A stretch of DNA of 64,000 nucleotides from Zhihengliuella sp. ISTPL4. GTDB taxonomy: Bacteria; Actinomycetota; Actinomycetes; Actinomycetales; Microbacteriaceae. Under the pieces are notes generated by a model that was not told the origin of the DNA, made no database searches, and saw only the letters and a list, made by a program, of their open reading frames with translations. The stretch spans positions 1,364,001 to 1,428,000 of the forward strand of contig NZ_CP025422.1 of assembly GCF_002848265.1 (NCBI RefSeq). Direction: 5' to 3'. A program made the translations under genes and the position numbers. Every line of letters begins with the position of its first letter. Positions within the stretch are counted from its first letter, which is position 1. Of this stretch, positions 54,739 to 63,229 are shown piece by piece.

Positions 54739-55875
54739 GTGCTGTACCTCGATCACGCCGCGACCTCGCCGGTACGCCCCGAGGTGCGTGCGGCCATGGA
54801 GCCCTTCCTCACCGAGGTGTTCGGCAATCCCGCGAGCCACCACACCGCGGGCGAGGCCGCAGCGCGCGGCCTGGAGGACGCCCGCGCCCGGGTGGCCCGC
54901 GTGATCGGGACGCGGGCAGGGGATGTCGTCTTCACCGGCGGCGGCACGGAGGCGAACAACCTCGCCGTGAAGGGACTCGTCCTGGGAGCGCTCACCTCCG
55001 GCCGGCGGCGCGTCGTGGTGTCCCCCATCGAGCACGAGTCGATCCGCGAGTCGGCGGCGTACCTCGCGCGCTTCCACGGGGTGACGGTGGCGATGCCCGC
55101 GGTCGAGGGAACCGGGCGGATCACGCCGGACGCCCTCGATGCGGTGCTCACCGACGATACCGCCGTCGTGTCGGTCGGACACGCGAACAACGAGGTCGGC
55201 ACCGTCCAGGACATCGCGGCGCTCCGGGAGGTCGCCCGCGCCCGCCACGTGCCCCTCCACGTCGACGCCGTGCAGTCGGCCGGCTGGCTGCCGCTCCACG
55301 ACCTTGATGCGGATGCCGTGTCGATCGCCGGGCACAAGCTCGGAGCACCCAAGGGCACCGGGGCCCTCGTCGTCCGCGGCCGGCTCCCTCTGGAGCCGCT
55401 CCTGCACGGCGGAGGCCAGGAGCGCGGACGGCGATCCGGCACCGTCGATGTCGCGGGAGCGGTGGGGCTGGCGACAGCACTCGAGCTCGCCGAGCGGGAG
55501 CGTGAACACGCGGCGACGCGGGTACGGGCCACTACGGCGCGCTTCATCGCCGAGGTGACCCGGCGCGTGCCCGACGCGACACTGACGGGGCATCCCGTGC
55601 ATCGGCTTCCCGCGACGGCGAGCTTCACGATCGCCGGCGTGAGCGGCGAGGCGGTGCTGTGGGAGCTGGAGCGCCGCGGGGTGATCTCATCCAGCGGCTC
55701 CGCGTGCGCGGCCGGCAGCGACGAGCCCTCCCCCGTGCTGCTCGCGTGCGGGATCGCCCCGGAGGTCGCGCAGACGGCCGTGCGCTTCACGTTCGGGCGT
55801 ACCACCCTCCCTGCTGACGCGCCGGAGCGTCTCGCCGTGCTCGTCGCGGAGGCGGTCGACACCGTCCGCGGCTGA
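54739..55875 (+). CDS. Cysteine desulfurase (NifS/IscS family)
   Basis: A 378-residue fold-type V PLP enzyme. The PLP lysine is K200 (SIAGHKLGAPKG), and HANNEVGTVQ and DAVQSAG supply cofactor contacts. The catalytic cysteine is C323 in SSSGSACAAGSDEPS. It delivers sulfur for Fe-S clusters, here most probably for NadA, since its GTG start lies four bases after the nadC stop. Confidence 0.92.
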   Translation: MLYLDHAATSPVRPEVRAAMEPFLTEVFGNPASHHTAGEAAARGLEDARARVARVIGTRAGDVVFTGGGTEANNLAVKGLVLGALTSGRRRVVVSPIEHESIRESAAYLARFHGVTVAMPAVEGTGRITPDALDAVLTDDTAVVSVGHANNEVGTVQDIAALREVARARHVPLHVDAVQSAGWLPLHDLDADAVSIAGHKLGAPKGTGALVVRGRLPLEPLLHGGGQERGRRSGTVDVAGAVGLATALELAEREREHAATRVRATTARFIAEVTRRVPDATLTGHPVHRLPATASFTIAGVSGEAVLWELERRGVISSSGSACAAGSDEPSPVLLACGIAPEVAQTAVRFTFGRTTLPADAPERLAVLVAEAVDTVRG

Positions 55876-55885
55876 CGAACGGCCC

Positions 55886-55891
55886 TAGACT
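55886..55891 (+). promoter_or_regulatory. -10 box (TAGACT) for the glycosyltransferase gene, leaderless type
   Basis: TAGACT ends seven bases before the GTG at 55899. Confidence 0.45.
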
Positions 55892-55898
55892 CGGCGGA

Positions 55899-56846
55899 GT
55901 GACCGCCCCCGCCCCGATCGTGACGATGATCGTGCCCGGACGCGACATCGCCGCGTTCGCCCCCGCCGCCCTCGATTCCCTCCGTGCACAGACGGACGAG
56001 CGGTGGCGTGCGATCCTCATCGACGACGGCTCCACCGACGACACGGGAGCGATCTTCGCCGACGCCGCCGCGACGGATTCCCGCTTCACCCTGATCCGGC
56101 ATGGGGCTTCCGTCGGGCTCGGCGCCGCGCGCAACATCGGTCTCGCGCTCGTCGCCACGCCCTTCACCGGCTTCCTCGACGCGGATGACGAGCTCATGCC
56201 GGACGCCCTGTCGACCCTCGTGGGCACGCTGGAGCGCACGGGGAGCGACTTCGCCGCGGGCGCCTACGTGCGACTGCGTCCGCACGGCCAGGGTTATGCG
56301 CCCGGCCGCGTGCAGCCGTGGGTCGCCGCGGCGACCGCCCCCGCCCGCTTCCGCACCACCCTCGCGGAGCACCCGCAGGCGGTGTCGAACATCGTCGCGT
56401 GGTCCAAGGTGAGCCGCACCGAGATGTGGTCCGACCTGCGGTTCCCGGAGGGGGTGACCTACGAGGACCAGGTCGTCGCGCAGACGATGTACACCCGGGC
56501 GCGCGCCTTCGACGTGCTGCCCGACGTCGTGGTGCGCTGGCGCGTCCGAGCGGACGGCACCTCGATCACCCAGAGCAAGGCGCAGCTGCCCGTACTCCGC
56601 GACTACCTCGCCGCGCTCCGCGGCGGCATCCGCGTGCTGCAGGATGCCGGTGCGCACGCCGCGGTCACCGCCCGGATCGAGCTCATCCTGGCGATGGATG
56701 TCGCTCCGCTCCGCGAGATCGCGGACACGCACCCCGATCCCGCCTACGCGGGAGAGGTCTCCGCGTTCCTCGCCGAGCTGCACGCCCTCCCCGAGTTCGC
56801 CGACGCCCGCCCCGACCCCACCCTCGCCGACGCCCTCGCCTGGTGA
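55899..56846 (+). CDS. Family 2 glycosyltransferase
   Basis: A 315-residue GT-A fold enzyme. The N-terminal TMIVPGRDIAAFAPAALDSL leads to the nucleotide-sugar site ILIDDGSTDDTG and the DxD-type motif FLDADDE. The C-terminal part has YEDQVVAQTMYTRARAFD, common in GT2 enzymes of the polysaccharide/teichoic-acid kind. No membrane segment. Donor and acceptor unknown. GTG start. Confidence 0.85.
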   Translation: MTAPAPIVTMIVPGRDIAAFAPAALDSLRAQTDERWRAILIDDGSTDDTGAIFADAAATDSRFTLIRHGASVGLGAARNIGLALVATPFTGFLDADDELMPDALSTLVGTLERTGSDFAAGAYVRLRPHGQGYAPGRVQPWVAAATAPARFRTTLAEHPQAVSNIVAWSKVSRTEMWSDLRFPEGVTYEDQVVAQTMYTRARAFDVLPDVVVRWRVRADGTSITQSKAQLPVLRDYLAALRGGIRVLQDAGAHAAVTARIELILAMDVAPLREIADTHPDPAYAGEVSAFLAELHALPEFADARPDPTLADALAW

Positions 56847-56868
56847 GCCCTGCCGGAAGGACCCCCAC

Positions 56869-57642
56869 ATGACCGACTACCTCTCCTCGCTCTTCGCGCT
56901 CGACGGCCGCACCGCGGTCGTGACCGGCGGCAGCTCGGGAATCGGTCGCGGCATCGCGACCGCGCTCGCCCGCGCCGGTGCCGCCACAGTGATCGTCGCC
57001 CGAGGCGCGGAGCGCATCGCCGAGACCGTGGACGACCTCCGCGCGCAGGGGTGTCGCGCGGCCGGCGTGGTCGGGGACCTGAGCACCCGCGAGGGCATCC
57101 ATGCGGTCGCGGAGGCCGCCGCTGCTCCGTTCGGCGAGCCGGACATCCTCGTCAACTCCGCGGGCATCAACATCCGTCCGCCGTACGCCGAGATCACCGA
57201 GGCGGACTGGGACGCGACGATGACCGTCAATGCGCTCGCCCCGTTCCTCCTCGGTCAGCGCTGGGCGCAGGGCATGGCAGCGCGCGGTTACGGACGACTG
57301 ATCCACATCAGCTCCCAACAGGCGCACCGGGCGTTCGTGGGCAGCGGGGTGTACGGCGCCTCCAAGGGCGCGGTCGAGTCGCTCATGCGCTCGGAGGCGG
57401 AGGCCTGGGGTGGCACCGGCGTGACGAGCAACACGCTCGTTCCCGGCTTCGTCCTCACGCCGTTGAATGCCCGACTGCAGGAGGACCCTGCGACCATCGC
57501 GGCCCTCGCGGCGCGCACCATGATCGGCCGTAACGGCCTTCCGGAGGACTTCGCCGCAGCCGCCGTGTTCCTCGCCGGTCCGGGTTCGGCCTACGTGACC
57601 GGCCAGTCGCTGTTCATCGACGGAGGACTCTCCGTCCACTGA
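56869..57642 (+). CDS. SDR family oxidoreductase
   Basis: A 257-residue classical short-chain dehydrogenase. The cofactor motif is TGGSSGIG (19-26), with NSAG near 96-99. The catalytic set is S148/S149, Y162 and K166 (YGASK). The Arg after the second strand (VARGAER) suggests NADP(H) (inference). Substrate unknown; sugar-acid or gluconate-type SDRs have a similar layout. GGAAGGA precedes the ATG at 56869, 22 bases after the glycosyltransferase stop. Confidence 0.88.
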   Translation: MTDYLSSLFALDGRTAVVTGGSSGIGRGIATALARAGAATVIVARGAERIAETVDDLRAQGCRAAGVVGDLSTREGIHAVAEAAAAPFGEPDILVNSAGINIRPPYAEITEADWDATMTVNALAPFLLGQRWAQGMAARGYGRLIHISSQQAHRAFVGSGVYGASKGAVESLMRSEAEAWGGTGVTSNTLVPGFVLTPLNARLQEDPATIAALAARTMIGRNGLPEDFAAAAVFLAGPGSAYVTGQSLFIDGGLSVH

Positions 57643-57660
57643 CCAGCGACCACGAGGTCG

Positions 57661-59742
57661 TCAGCCGCCGGTCGGGCGCGGTCGGCCGTCAGCGCTCGAT
57701 GAGGTCGGCAACGGGACGCCGGTCGTCAGCGCCACGACCGCGTCGGCCGCCGCGGAGTCCTCGGGCTCACGGTCCGCACGCCGCGCGGTGAGACCCGCCT
57801 CGACGCCTTCCTCGACACCGCCTCGGACCGCCTCCTCCTCCGCGGCCTCCGCTTCGATCTCGGCGTTCAGCACGCGGGACGCGGCGACCTGCTGCGCTGC
57901 CAGTTCGGCGTAGAGGCCGCCCTGCGCGAGCAGCTCCGCGTGGGTGCCGGACTCCACGATGCGCCCGGCCTCCAGCACATGGATGACGTCCGCCCCCATG
58001 ACCGTCGACAGGCGGTGCGCGATCGACAGGGTCGTGCGCCCCTTGGCTGCCTCGTCGAGGGCTTCCTGCACCACGCGCTCGGACACGGTGTCCAACGCGG
58101 AGGTCGCTTCGTCGAGCAGGAGCACCGGCGGGTCCTTCAGCAGCACGCGGGCGATCGCGATGCGCTGCTTCTCGCCGCCGGAGAGCCGGTACCCGCGCTC
58201 CCCCACGACGGTGTCGTAGCCCTTCTCGAAGCCCGCGATGATGTGGTGGATGTTGGCCGCGGTGCAGGCCGCGACCAGCTCCTCGTCCGTCGCATCGGGC
58301 TTCGCGTAGCGAAGATTCTCCCGGATCGTCGCGTGGAACAGGTAGGTCTCCTGGGAGACGATGCCCACGTCGTCGATGATCGACTCTTGCGTGAGGGTGC
58401 GCACGTCGGCCCCCGCGAACAACACCGCGCCGCCCTTGGCCTCGTACAGCCGTGGGGCGAGATAGAGGATCGTGGTCTTGCCCGCGCCGGAGGGACCGAC
58501 GAAGGCGACATGCTGCCCTGGTTCCGCCACGAAGGAGACGCCGTGCAGGGTCGGACGCGAGTCGGCGGCGGCATCCGGATAGCGGAACACGACGTCCTGG
58601 AACTCGATGCGCCCGCGCGGCCCCGGTGCCTGCGCCACGGTGATCGCGTCGGGAGAGTCGGTGATCTCCGGCACGAGGTCGAGGTACTCGAAGATGCGGG
58701 CGAACAGCGCCGACGAGGTCTGCAGGTCGAGCGAGACACGCATGAGCCCCATGAGGGGCATGAGCAGTCGCGCCTGGACCGTCGTGAAGGCCACGATGGT
58801 CCCCGCGGTGATCGCGCCCGTCCCGCCCGCGATGAAGTACCCGGACACGAGGTAGATGACGGCGGGCACGCTCGCCATGATGACCTGCACGACCGCGAAG
58901 AAGCCCTGACCGCTCATGGCTCGGCGCACCTGCAGGCGCACCTGGTTGCGGTTCTCCTGCTGATAGCGCTCGGACTCCGTGCGCTGCCGGTTGAAGGCCT
59001 TCGACAGCAGCATGCCGGAGACGCTCAGGGTCTCCTGAGTGATGGAGGTCAGCTCGGAGAGCGACTCCTGGGTCTCCCCCGCGATGCGCGCGCGCACCTG
59101 GCCGACGCGGCGCTGCACGAGCACGAGGAACGGCATGAGCACGACCGCGATGAGGGTGAGACGCCAGTCGATGAGGATCATCGCGACGAGGGAGGCGATC
59201 ACCGTGACGGCGTTGCCGAGGATGCTGGTGACCGTGTTCGTCAGCACGCCGGAGACGCCGCCGACGTCGTTCTGCAGGCGGGACTGGATCACGCCGGTCT
59301 TCGTGCGGGTGAAGAAGCCGAGCTCCATGGCCTGCAGGTGCTCGAACAGCCGCACCCGGAGGTCGCCCGTGACGCTGTTGCCGACCGTGGCCGTGAGCCA
59401 GGTCTGCGCGACGCCGAGCACCGCCGAGAAGAGGAAGAGGCCGACCATCGCCCCGACGAGGATGCCGAGCAGCGAAAGGTGGGGGCCGCCCCCGTCGACG
59501 GGGAACAGCGCGTCGTCGAAGATGCGCTGCACGAGGAGCGGAGGGACGACCGCGATGCCCGCGCCGAGCACCACGAGGACACCGGTGAAGAGGATGCGCC
59601 ACCGGTAGGCGCTGAACAGAGCGACGACCCGGGTGCCGAGCCCGTCGATCTTCGGGGCCTCCGCGTTGAGCCGACGCTGGGCGTCCTCATCCACGCCGCG
59701 GAAACCGCCCCGCGGACCACCGCCCATCCCGCCCATGCTCAT
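57661..59742 (-). CDS. ABC multidrug/lipid exporter, fused permease and ATPase
   Basis: A 693-residue type IV ABC exporter half-transporter. A Gly/Met-rich N terminus leads to six membrane helices (about 45-325), then an ATPase domain. That domain has Walker A GPSGAGKTT, SQETYLFHATIRENL, signature RLSGGEKQRIAIARVL and Walker B LLLDEATSALD. The C-terminal ~70 residues are an acidic, Ala-rich extension beyond the usual end. It works as a dimer; substrate unknown. A TACGCT box lies six bases before the ATG. Confidence 0.93.
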   Translation of the reverse strand: MSMGGMGGGPRGGFRGVDEDAQRRLNAEAPKIDGLGTRVVALFSAYRWRILFTGVLVVLGAGIAVVPPLLVQRIFDDALFPVDGGGPHLSLLGILVGAMVGLFLFSAVLGVAQTWLTATVGNSVTGDLRVRLFEHLQAMELGFFTRTKTGVIQSRLQNDVGGVSGVLTNTVTSILGNAVTVIASLVAMILIDWRLTLIAVVLMPFLVLVQRRVGQVRARIAGETQESLSELTSITQETLSVSGMLLSKAFNRQRTESERYQQENRNQVRLQVRRAMSGQGFFAVVQVIMASVPAVIYLVSGYFIAGGTGAITAGTIVAFTTVQARLLMPLMGLMRVSLDLQTSSALFARIFEYLDLVPEITDSPDAITVAQAPGPRGRIEFQDVVFRYPDAAADSRPTLHGVSFVAEPGQHVAFVGPSGAGKTTILYLAPRLYEAKGGAVLFAGADVRTLTQESIIDDVGIVSQETYLFHATIRENLRYAKPDATDEELVAACTAANIHHIIAGFEKGYDTVVGERGYRLSGGEKQRIAIARVLLKDPPVLLLDEATSALDTVSERVVQEALDEAAKGRTTLSIAHRLSTVMGADVIHVLEAGRIVESGTHAELLAQGGLYAELAAQQVAASRVLNAEIEAEAAEEEAVRGGVEEGVEAGLTARRADREPEDSAAADAVVALTTGVPLPTSSSADGRPRPTGG

Positions 59743-59748
59743 GGCGCC

Positions 59749-59754
59749 AGCGTA
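59749..59754 (-). promoter_or_regulatory. -10 box (TACGCT) for the ABC exporter, leaderless type
   Basis: TACGCT on the minus strand ends six bases before the ATG at 59742. Confidence 0.45.
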
Positions 59755-59901
59755 CTCACCCCCCAGGACACCGGCTCCGCCGTCTCGGCGTTCAGCGATA
59801 TCCCAGATTTCGGAATGAAATGTCCCACCGACCCGTTACGCTGAATGACTCTCGCGAACTCTCGCACCTTCCTCTTCTCTCCGATGCCCTGGAGGCCGCC
59901 C

Positions 59902-60141
59902 ATGTCTGCCGTCGATACCGGCTCCCTCACGACGCCCCCCGCATCGTCCGGCGAGATCCCGCGCAAGGACATGCGGGTCATCTGGCTGCTGCTCGTCGCC
60001 GCCTTCGTCGCCATCCTCAACGAGACGACGATGGGCATCGCGATCCCGCACCTCAACACTGATCTGGGCATCCCGCCCGAGCTCGGGCAGTGGCTGACGA
60101 GTGCGTTCATGCTGACGAACGCACCAGCGTTACTAGGCTGA
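59902..60141 (+). pseudogene. Truncated DHA2-family MFS transporter (5' fragment only)
   Basis: Only 79 codons. The first 71 or so match the start of a DHA2 transporter, including helix 1 with ILNETTMGIAIPHL and GQWLTSAFMLT. The homology stops at MLT, and eight unrelated codons (NAPALLG plus stop) follow. The related intact gene just downstream continues LLTMAVVIPLTGFLL at this point. GGAGG lies six bases before the ATG, so the fragment is still translatable. The break coincides with the dyad at 60101-60124. Interpreted as the chromosomal gene cut by element insertion. Confidence 0.8.
60101..60124. other. Candidate attL: 8-8-8 inverted repeat at the MFS gene breakpoint
   Basis: Arms GTGCGTTC (60101-60108) and GAACGCAC (60117-60124) are perfect complements around the spacer ATGCTGAC (60109-60116). 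The left arm still encodes MFS residues and the right arm is foreign. A near-palindrome centred on the crossover is what a large serine integrase site should look like. The precise core is inferred. Confidence 0.6.
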
Positions 60142-60274
60142 GTTTCGCGGCAGAACGCCGCGCCGCCTCGATCCTGTTCTCCTTTAGATGCGTCCGCCAA
60201 CTCGTTAGCAGTCGGGTAGCGTCGATCTTCGGGACAGCTCCCTCACCGCAAGAACCACTCTCTTAGGATCCACC
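60125..60274. other. Non-coding left end of the putative element
   Basis: About 150 bp between the truncated MFS fragment and the intact MFS gene. It is less GC-rich than the chromosome to the left. AGGA at 60265-60268 serves the following TTG start. No gene is seen. Confidence 0.55.
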
Positions 60275-61753
60275 TTGACCCTCCAAGACTCCTCGCCTCA
60301 GACCGGGTCCGTCCCAACTCACACCGTTTCGAAGCCCGGCCCAGTTATCGCGCTGCTCGTCGTCAGCGCGTTCGTCGTGATCCTCAACGAGACCACCATG
60401 GGTGTCGCGCTGACCGACATCATGAAGGACCTCGGGATCACCGCCGGGGTGGGTCAGTGGCTCACCACAGGATTTCTCTTAACTATGGCCGTGGTCATTC
60501 CGCTGACCGGTTTCCTTCTCAGCAGATTCACCATTCGTCAGGTCTACTTCTCTGCGATGGGCCTGTTCGCACTTGGCACACTCATCGCAGCGCTGGCGCC
60601 CGGCTTCGAGTTCCTCCTCGCTGGTCGCGTCGTGCAGGCGCTCGGCACTGGCGTGATGATGCCGCTGCTCTTCACCACGGTCCTCACAATCGTCCCCGCG
60701 AGTCATCGCGGCCGCATGATGGGTGTCATCACCATCGTCATCGCGGTCGCGCCGGCAGTCGGCCCGACCGTGTCAGGTCTGATCCTCCAGGCGCTGACCT
60801 GGCACGCGATCTTCTGGATCATGTTCCCCATCGCGCTGCTCGCCATCGGACTCGGACTGATCTGGGTTCGGAACGTCACGGAGACTAACCCTCACGCTCG
60901 ATTCGACGTGCTGTCCGTGATTCTCTCGGCCCTCGGCTTCGGTGGTCTCATCTACGGACTTAGCAGCATCGGTGAAGCAGCATCGGGCCACGCCCCCGTG
61001 CCCGTGTGGATCCCGATTGTCATCGGCGCGGTCGCACTCACTGTGTTCGTGCTTCGTCAACTTCAGCTCCAGAAAGTCGACGGCGCTCTGCTTGACCTTC
61101 GAGTGTTCCAGAGCAAGTCGTTCAGCCTCGCCGTCGGACTCGTCGTCATCGTAATGAGCGCGCTGTTCGGTTCGCTCATCCTGCTTCCCATCTATCTGCA
61201 GCAAGTGCTCGGGCTCGACACTCTCGGCGTTGGGCTCATGCTGCTGCCTGGCGGCGTTCTGATGGGTGCCATCGCTCCCGTCGTGGGCAACCTCTTCGAC
61301 AAGTTCGGCCCGACGCCGTTGGTCATCCCGGGCATGGCTATCGCGGCCGGTGCACTGTGGGGTATGGCGACGTTCGACCAGGGCACGAGCATCGTCTGGA
61401 TCATCGCAGTGCACTTGGCATTGAACCTCGGTCTCGGCTTCGTGTTCACGCCGCTCATGACCTCGGCTCTCGGATCGCTCCCGTCGCACTTGTACCCGCA
61501 CGGCTCTGCCGTCGTAGGGACGGTTCAGCAGGTCGCTGGTGCCGCGGGGACTGCGCTCTTCGTCACGCTCATGTCGGTCACGCTCGCATCTTCGCTGAGC
61601 TCTGGCGCTGACCAGGTGACGGCGACCGCGAACGGTGTCCACACCGCGTTCTTCGTTGGTGCCATCGTCGCCTCGGCTGCAGTCTTGCTGGCGCTTTTCG
61701 TTCGTAAGCCCGCGGAGCCTGCGCATGGCGAGGGCATCCCTGCGGGTCACTGA
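60275..61753 (+). CDS. MFS transporter, DHA2 (EmrB/QacA-like) family, element-borne
   Basis: A 492-residue DHA2 transporter with 14 predicted helices. It shares the helix-1 motif ILNETTMG and GQWLTTGFLLT with the truncated gene to its left. DHA2 features include FTIRQVYFSAMGLF and AVAPAVGPTVSGLI (motif C). It starts at TTG 60275, with AGGA six bases upstream. Codon use includes more A/T-ending codons and a TTA leucine at 60479-60481, rare in this genome and different from all neighbours. The serine recombinase gene begins four bases after its stop. A drug or metabolite exporter; substrate unknown. Confidence 0.88.
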   Translation: MTLQDSSPQTGSVPTHTVSKPGPVIALLVVSAFVVILNETTMGVALTDIMKDLGITAGVGQWLTTGFLLTMAVVIPLTGFLLSRFTIRQVYFSAMGLFALGTLIAALAPGFEFLLAGRVVQALGTGVMMPLLFTTVLTIVPASHRGRMMGVITIVIAVAPAVGPTVSGLILQALTWHAIFWIMFPIALLAIGLGLIWVRNVTETNPHARFDVLSVILSALGFGGLIYGLSSIGEAASGHAPVPVWIPIVIGAVALTVFVLRQLQLQKVDGALLDLRVFQSKSFSLAVGLVVIVMSALFGSLILLPIYLQQVLGLDTLGVGLMLLPGGVLMGAIAPVVGNLFDKFGPTPLVIPGMAIAAGALWGMATFDQGTSIVWIIAVHLALNLGLGFVFTPLMTSALGSLPSHLYPHGSAVVGTVQQVAGAAGTALFVTLMSVTLASSLSSGADQVTATANGVHTAFFVGAIVASAAVLLALFVRKPAEPAHGEGIPAGH

Positions 61754-61757
61754 GCCC

Positions 61758-63170
61758 ATGTCTTCCACCCGCGCGCTCGGCTACGTCCGACTCTCTCGCG
61801 ACACGGAGGCATCGACCTCGCCCGAGCGTCAGCGAAAGGACATCCGCCGGCAGATCGACGCGCGCGGGTGGGACTTCGTAGACATCATCGAGGACATAGA
61901 CCAGTCCGCCACTCGAAAGAGACTGGACCGGCCAGGCATACATGAGATGCGTCGCCGCATCAGCGCTGGCGAAGCGGACGTTGTCGTGGTGTCCCGGCTG
62001 GATCGCATGGCAAGGTCCGTTGCCGACATCTCCCAGCTACTCGACGAGGGCCTCGTCATCGTCTCCGCTACGGAGAACTTCGATGCTTCCACTGCGACAG
62101 GTAAAGCCATGGTCCAGATGGCGCAGGTCTTCGCGGAGCTGGAAGCGACGGCCATTGGCGAGCGAGTTCGTTCCATGCGCCGGCACCTGCCAACTGTAGG
62201 GCGTTGGCCAGGAGGACCACCGCCCTACGGTTTCACCACTGCACCTCACCCCGATACTGCGGGTCGAACGCTTGTGCACCACCCGGAGGAGTCGAAGGTC
62301 ATCCGACGAGTCGTGGACGAGGTGATGAGCGGAAAGGGCATCTCAGAGGTGACGCGCGGCCTCAACTCCGACGGCATCCCGTCGCGCCGCGGGTCTCATT
62401 GGTCGCCCCCGTCTCTCTCCCGCATCCTTCGTCGCGGATCTCTTCGGGGACATGCGACGCAGGGTGGGGACGCGGTGCGAGATGACCGCGGGCTACCGGT
62501 GGTCGTATGGCCGCCTCTCGTGAGTGACGAGGAGTGGCATGCACTGTCGCGCGCTCTGAGTGGGAACATCGCAGCGCCCCGCCTTCCCGAAGGAGGACGG
62601 GTGCCGCTACTGCAACGACTGGCTATCTGCTCATCCTGTGGCATGCCGTTGACCCCCAGACATTTCGCTCACCCGACACAGCCTCCTGTCTACATGTGCC
62701 AGTCGCGGAACCGAGGCCGCACATGCGAAAGGCCCCAGACGGTGACCGCCAATCCGGCGGAAGCGGAAGCCGAACGGCAGTTCCTCGACGCGTGGGGTGA
62801 CGTCGAAGTTATCGAAACTGTCAGTGAGGAGGTCGTGCCAGAGGGGCTGGACAACGTGCTCGATGCAATCAGTCAGACCCATGCCGCGATGAACCGTCCT
62901 GGAGCGGACGTGATGGAGTTGGCCGCCAGGATGGTCACGCTGGGCGAAGAGAGGGATCGCCTTACCGCTTTGCCGTCGATTTCGGCCGTGCAGCGTCGCA
63001 CTGGCGAGACTTACGGTGAGGCCTGGGCGCGATCTTCCGTCGCGGAACGTCGGAAGATCATGATGGGTGCTGGTGCGTTCGTGACCGTCTACCCCGCGGC
63101 TGCTAAGGGGCATTGGAACCCTGAGCGCATCGTCGTGTCCGACGAACTCGCTGGACAGCTGGACGACTGA
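61758..63170 (+). CDS. Large serine recombinase / site-specific integrase
   Basis: A 470-residue recombinase. The resolvase catalytic domain spans about 5-150, with nucleophile S13 (GYVRLSRD) and the conserved SRLDRMARS and GKAMVQMAQVFAELEATAIGERV. The recombinase domain follows (about 165-265: PPYGFT, GISEVTRGLNSDGIPSRRG). The zinc ribbon has four Cys (CSSCGMPL and CQSRNRGRTC). A coiled-coil C terminus completes it. Such enzymes catalyse directional attP x attB integration. The ATG at 61758 lies four bases after the MFS stop, so both may share a transcript. Confidence 0.94.
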   Translation: MSSTRALGYVRLSRDTEASTSPERQRKDIRRQIDARGWDFVDIIEDIDQSATRKRLDRPGIHEMRRRISAGEADVVVVSRLDRMARSVADISQLLDEGLVIVSATENFDASTATGKAMVQMAQVFAELEATAIGERVRSMRRHLPTVGRWPGGPPPYGFTTAPHPDTAGRTLVHHPEESKVIRRVVDEVMSGKGISEVTRGLNSDGIPSRRGSHWSPPSLSRILRRGSLRGHATQGGDAVRDDRGLPVVVWPPLVSDEEWHALSRALSGNIAAPRLPEGGRVPLLQRLAICSSCGMPLTPRHFAHPTQPPVYMCQSRNRGRTCERPQTVTANPAEAEAERQFLDAWGDVEVIETVSEEVVPEGLDNVLDAISQTHAAMNRPGADVMELAARMVTLGEERDRLTALPSISAVQRRTGETYGEAWARSSVAERRKIMMGAGAFVTVYPAAAKGHWNPERIVVSDELAGQLDD

Positions 63171-63229
63171 GCCGGATCTTTCGTCCAGCAGCACAATCAT
63201 TCAGAGCCCGGGACACACGCGGCCTCGAC

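Noticed and set aside
57647..57660. CGACC/GGTCG hairpin between the SDR and ABC exporter genes
   Set aside because: A five-base-pair stem in a high-GC genome is expected by chance.
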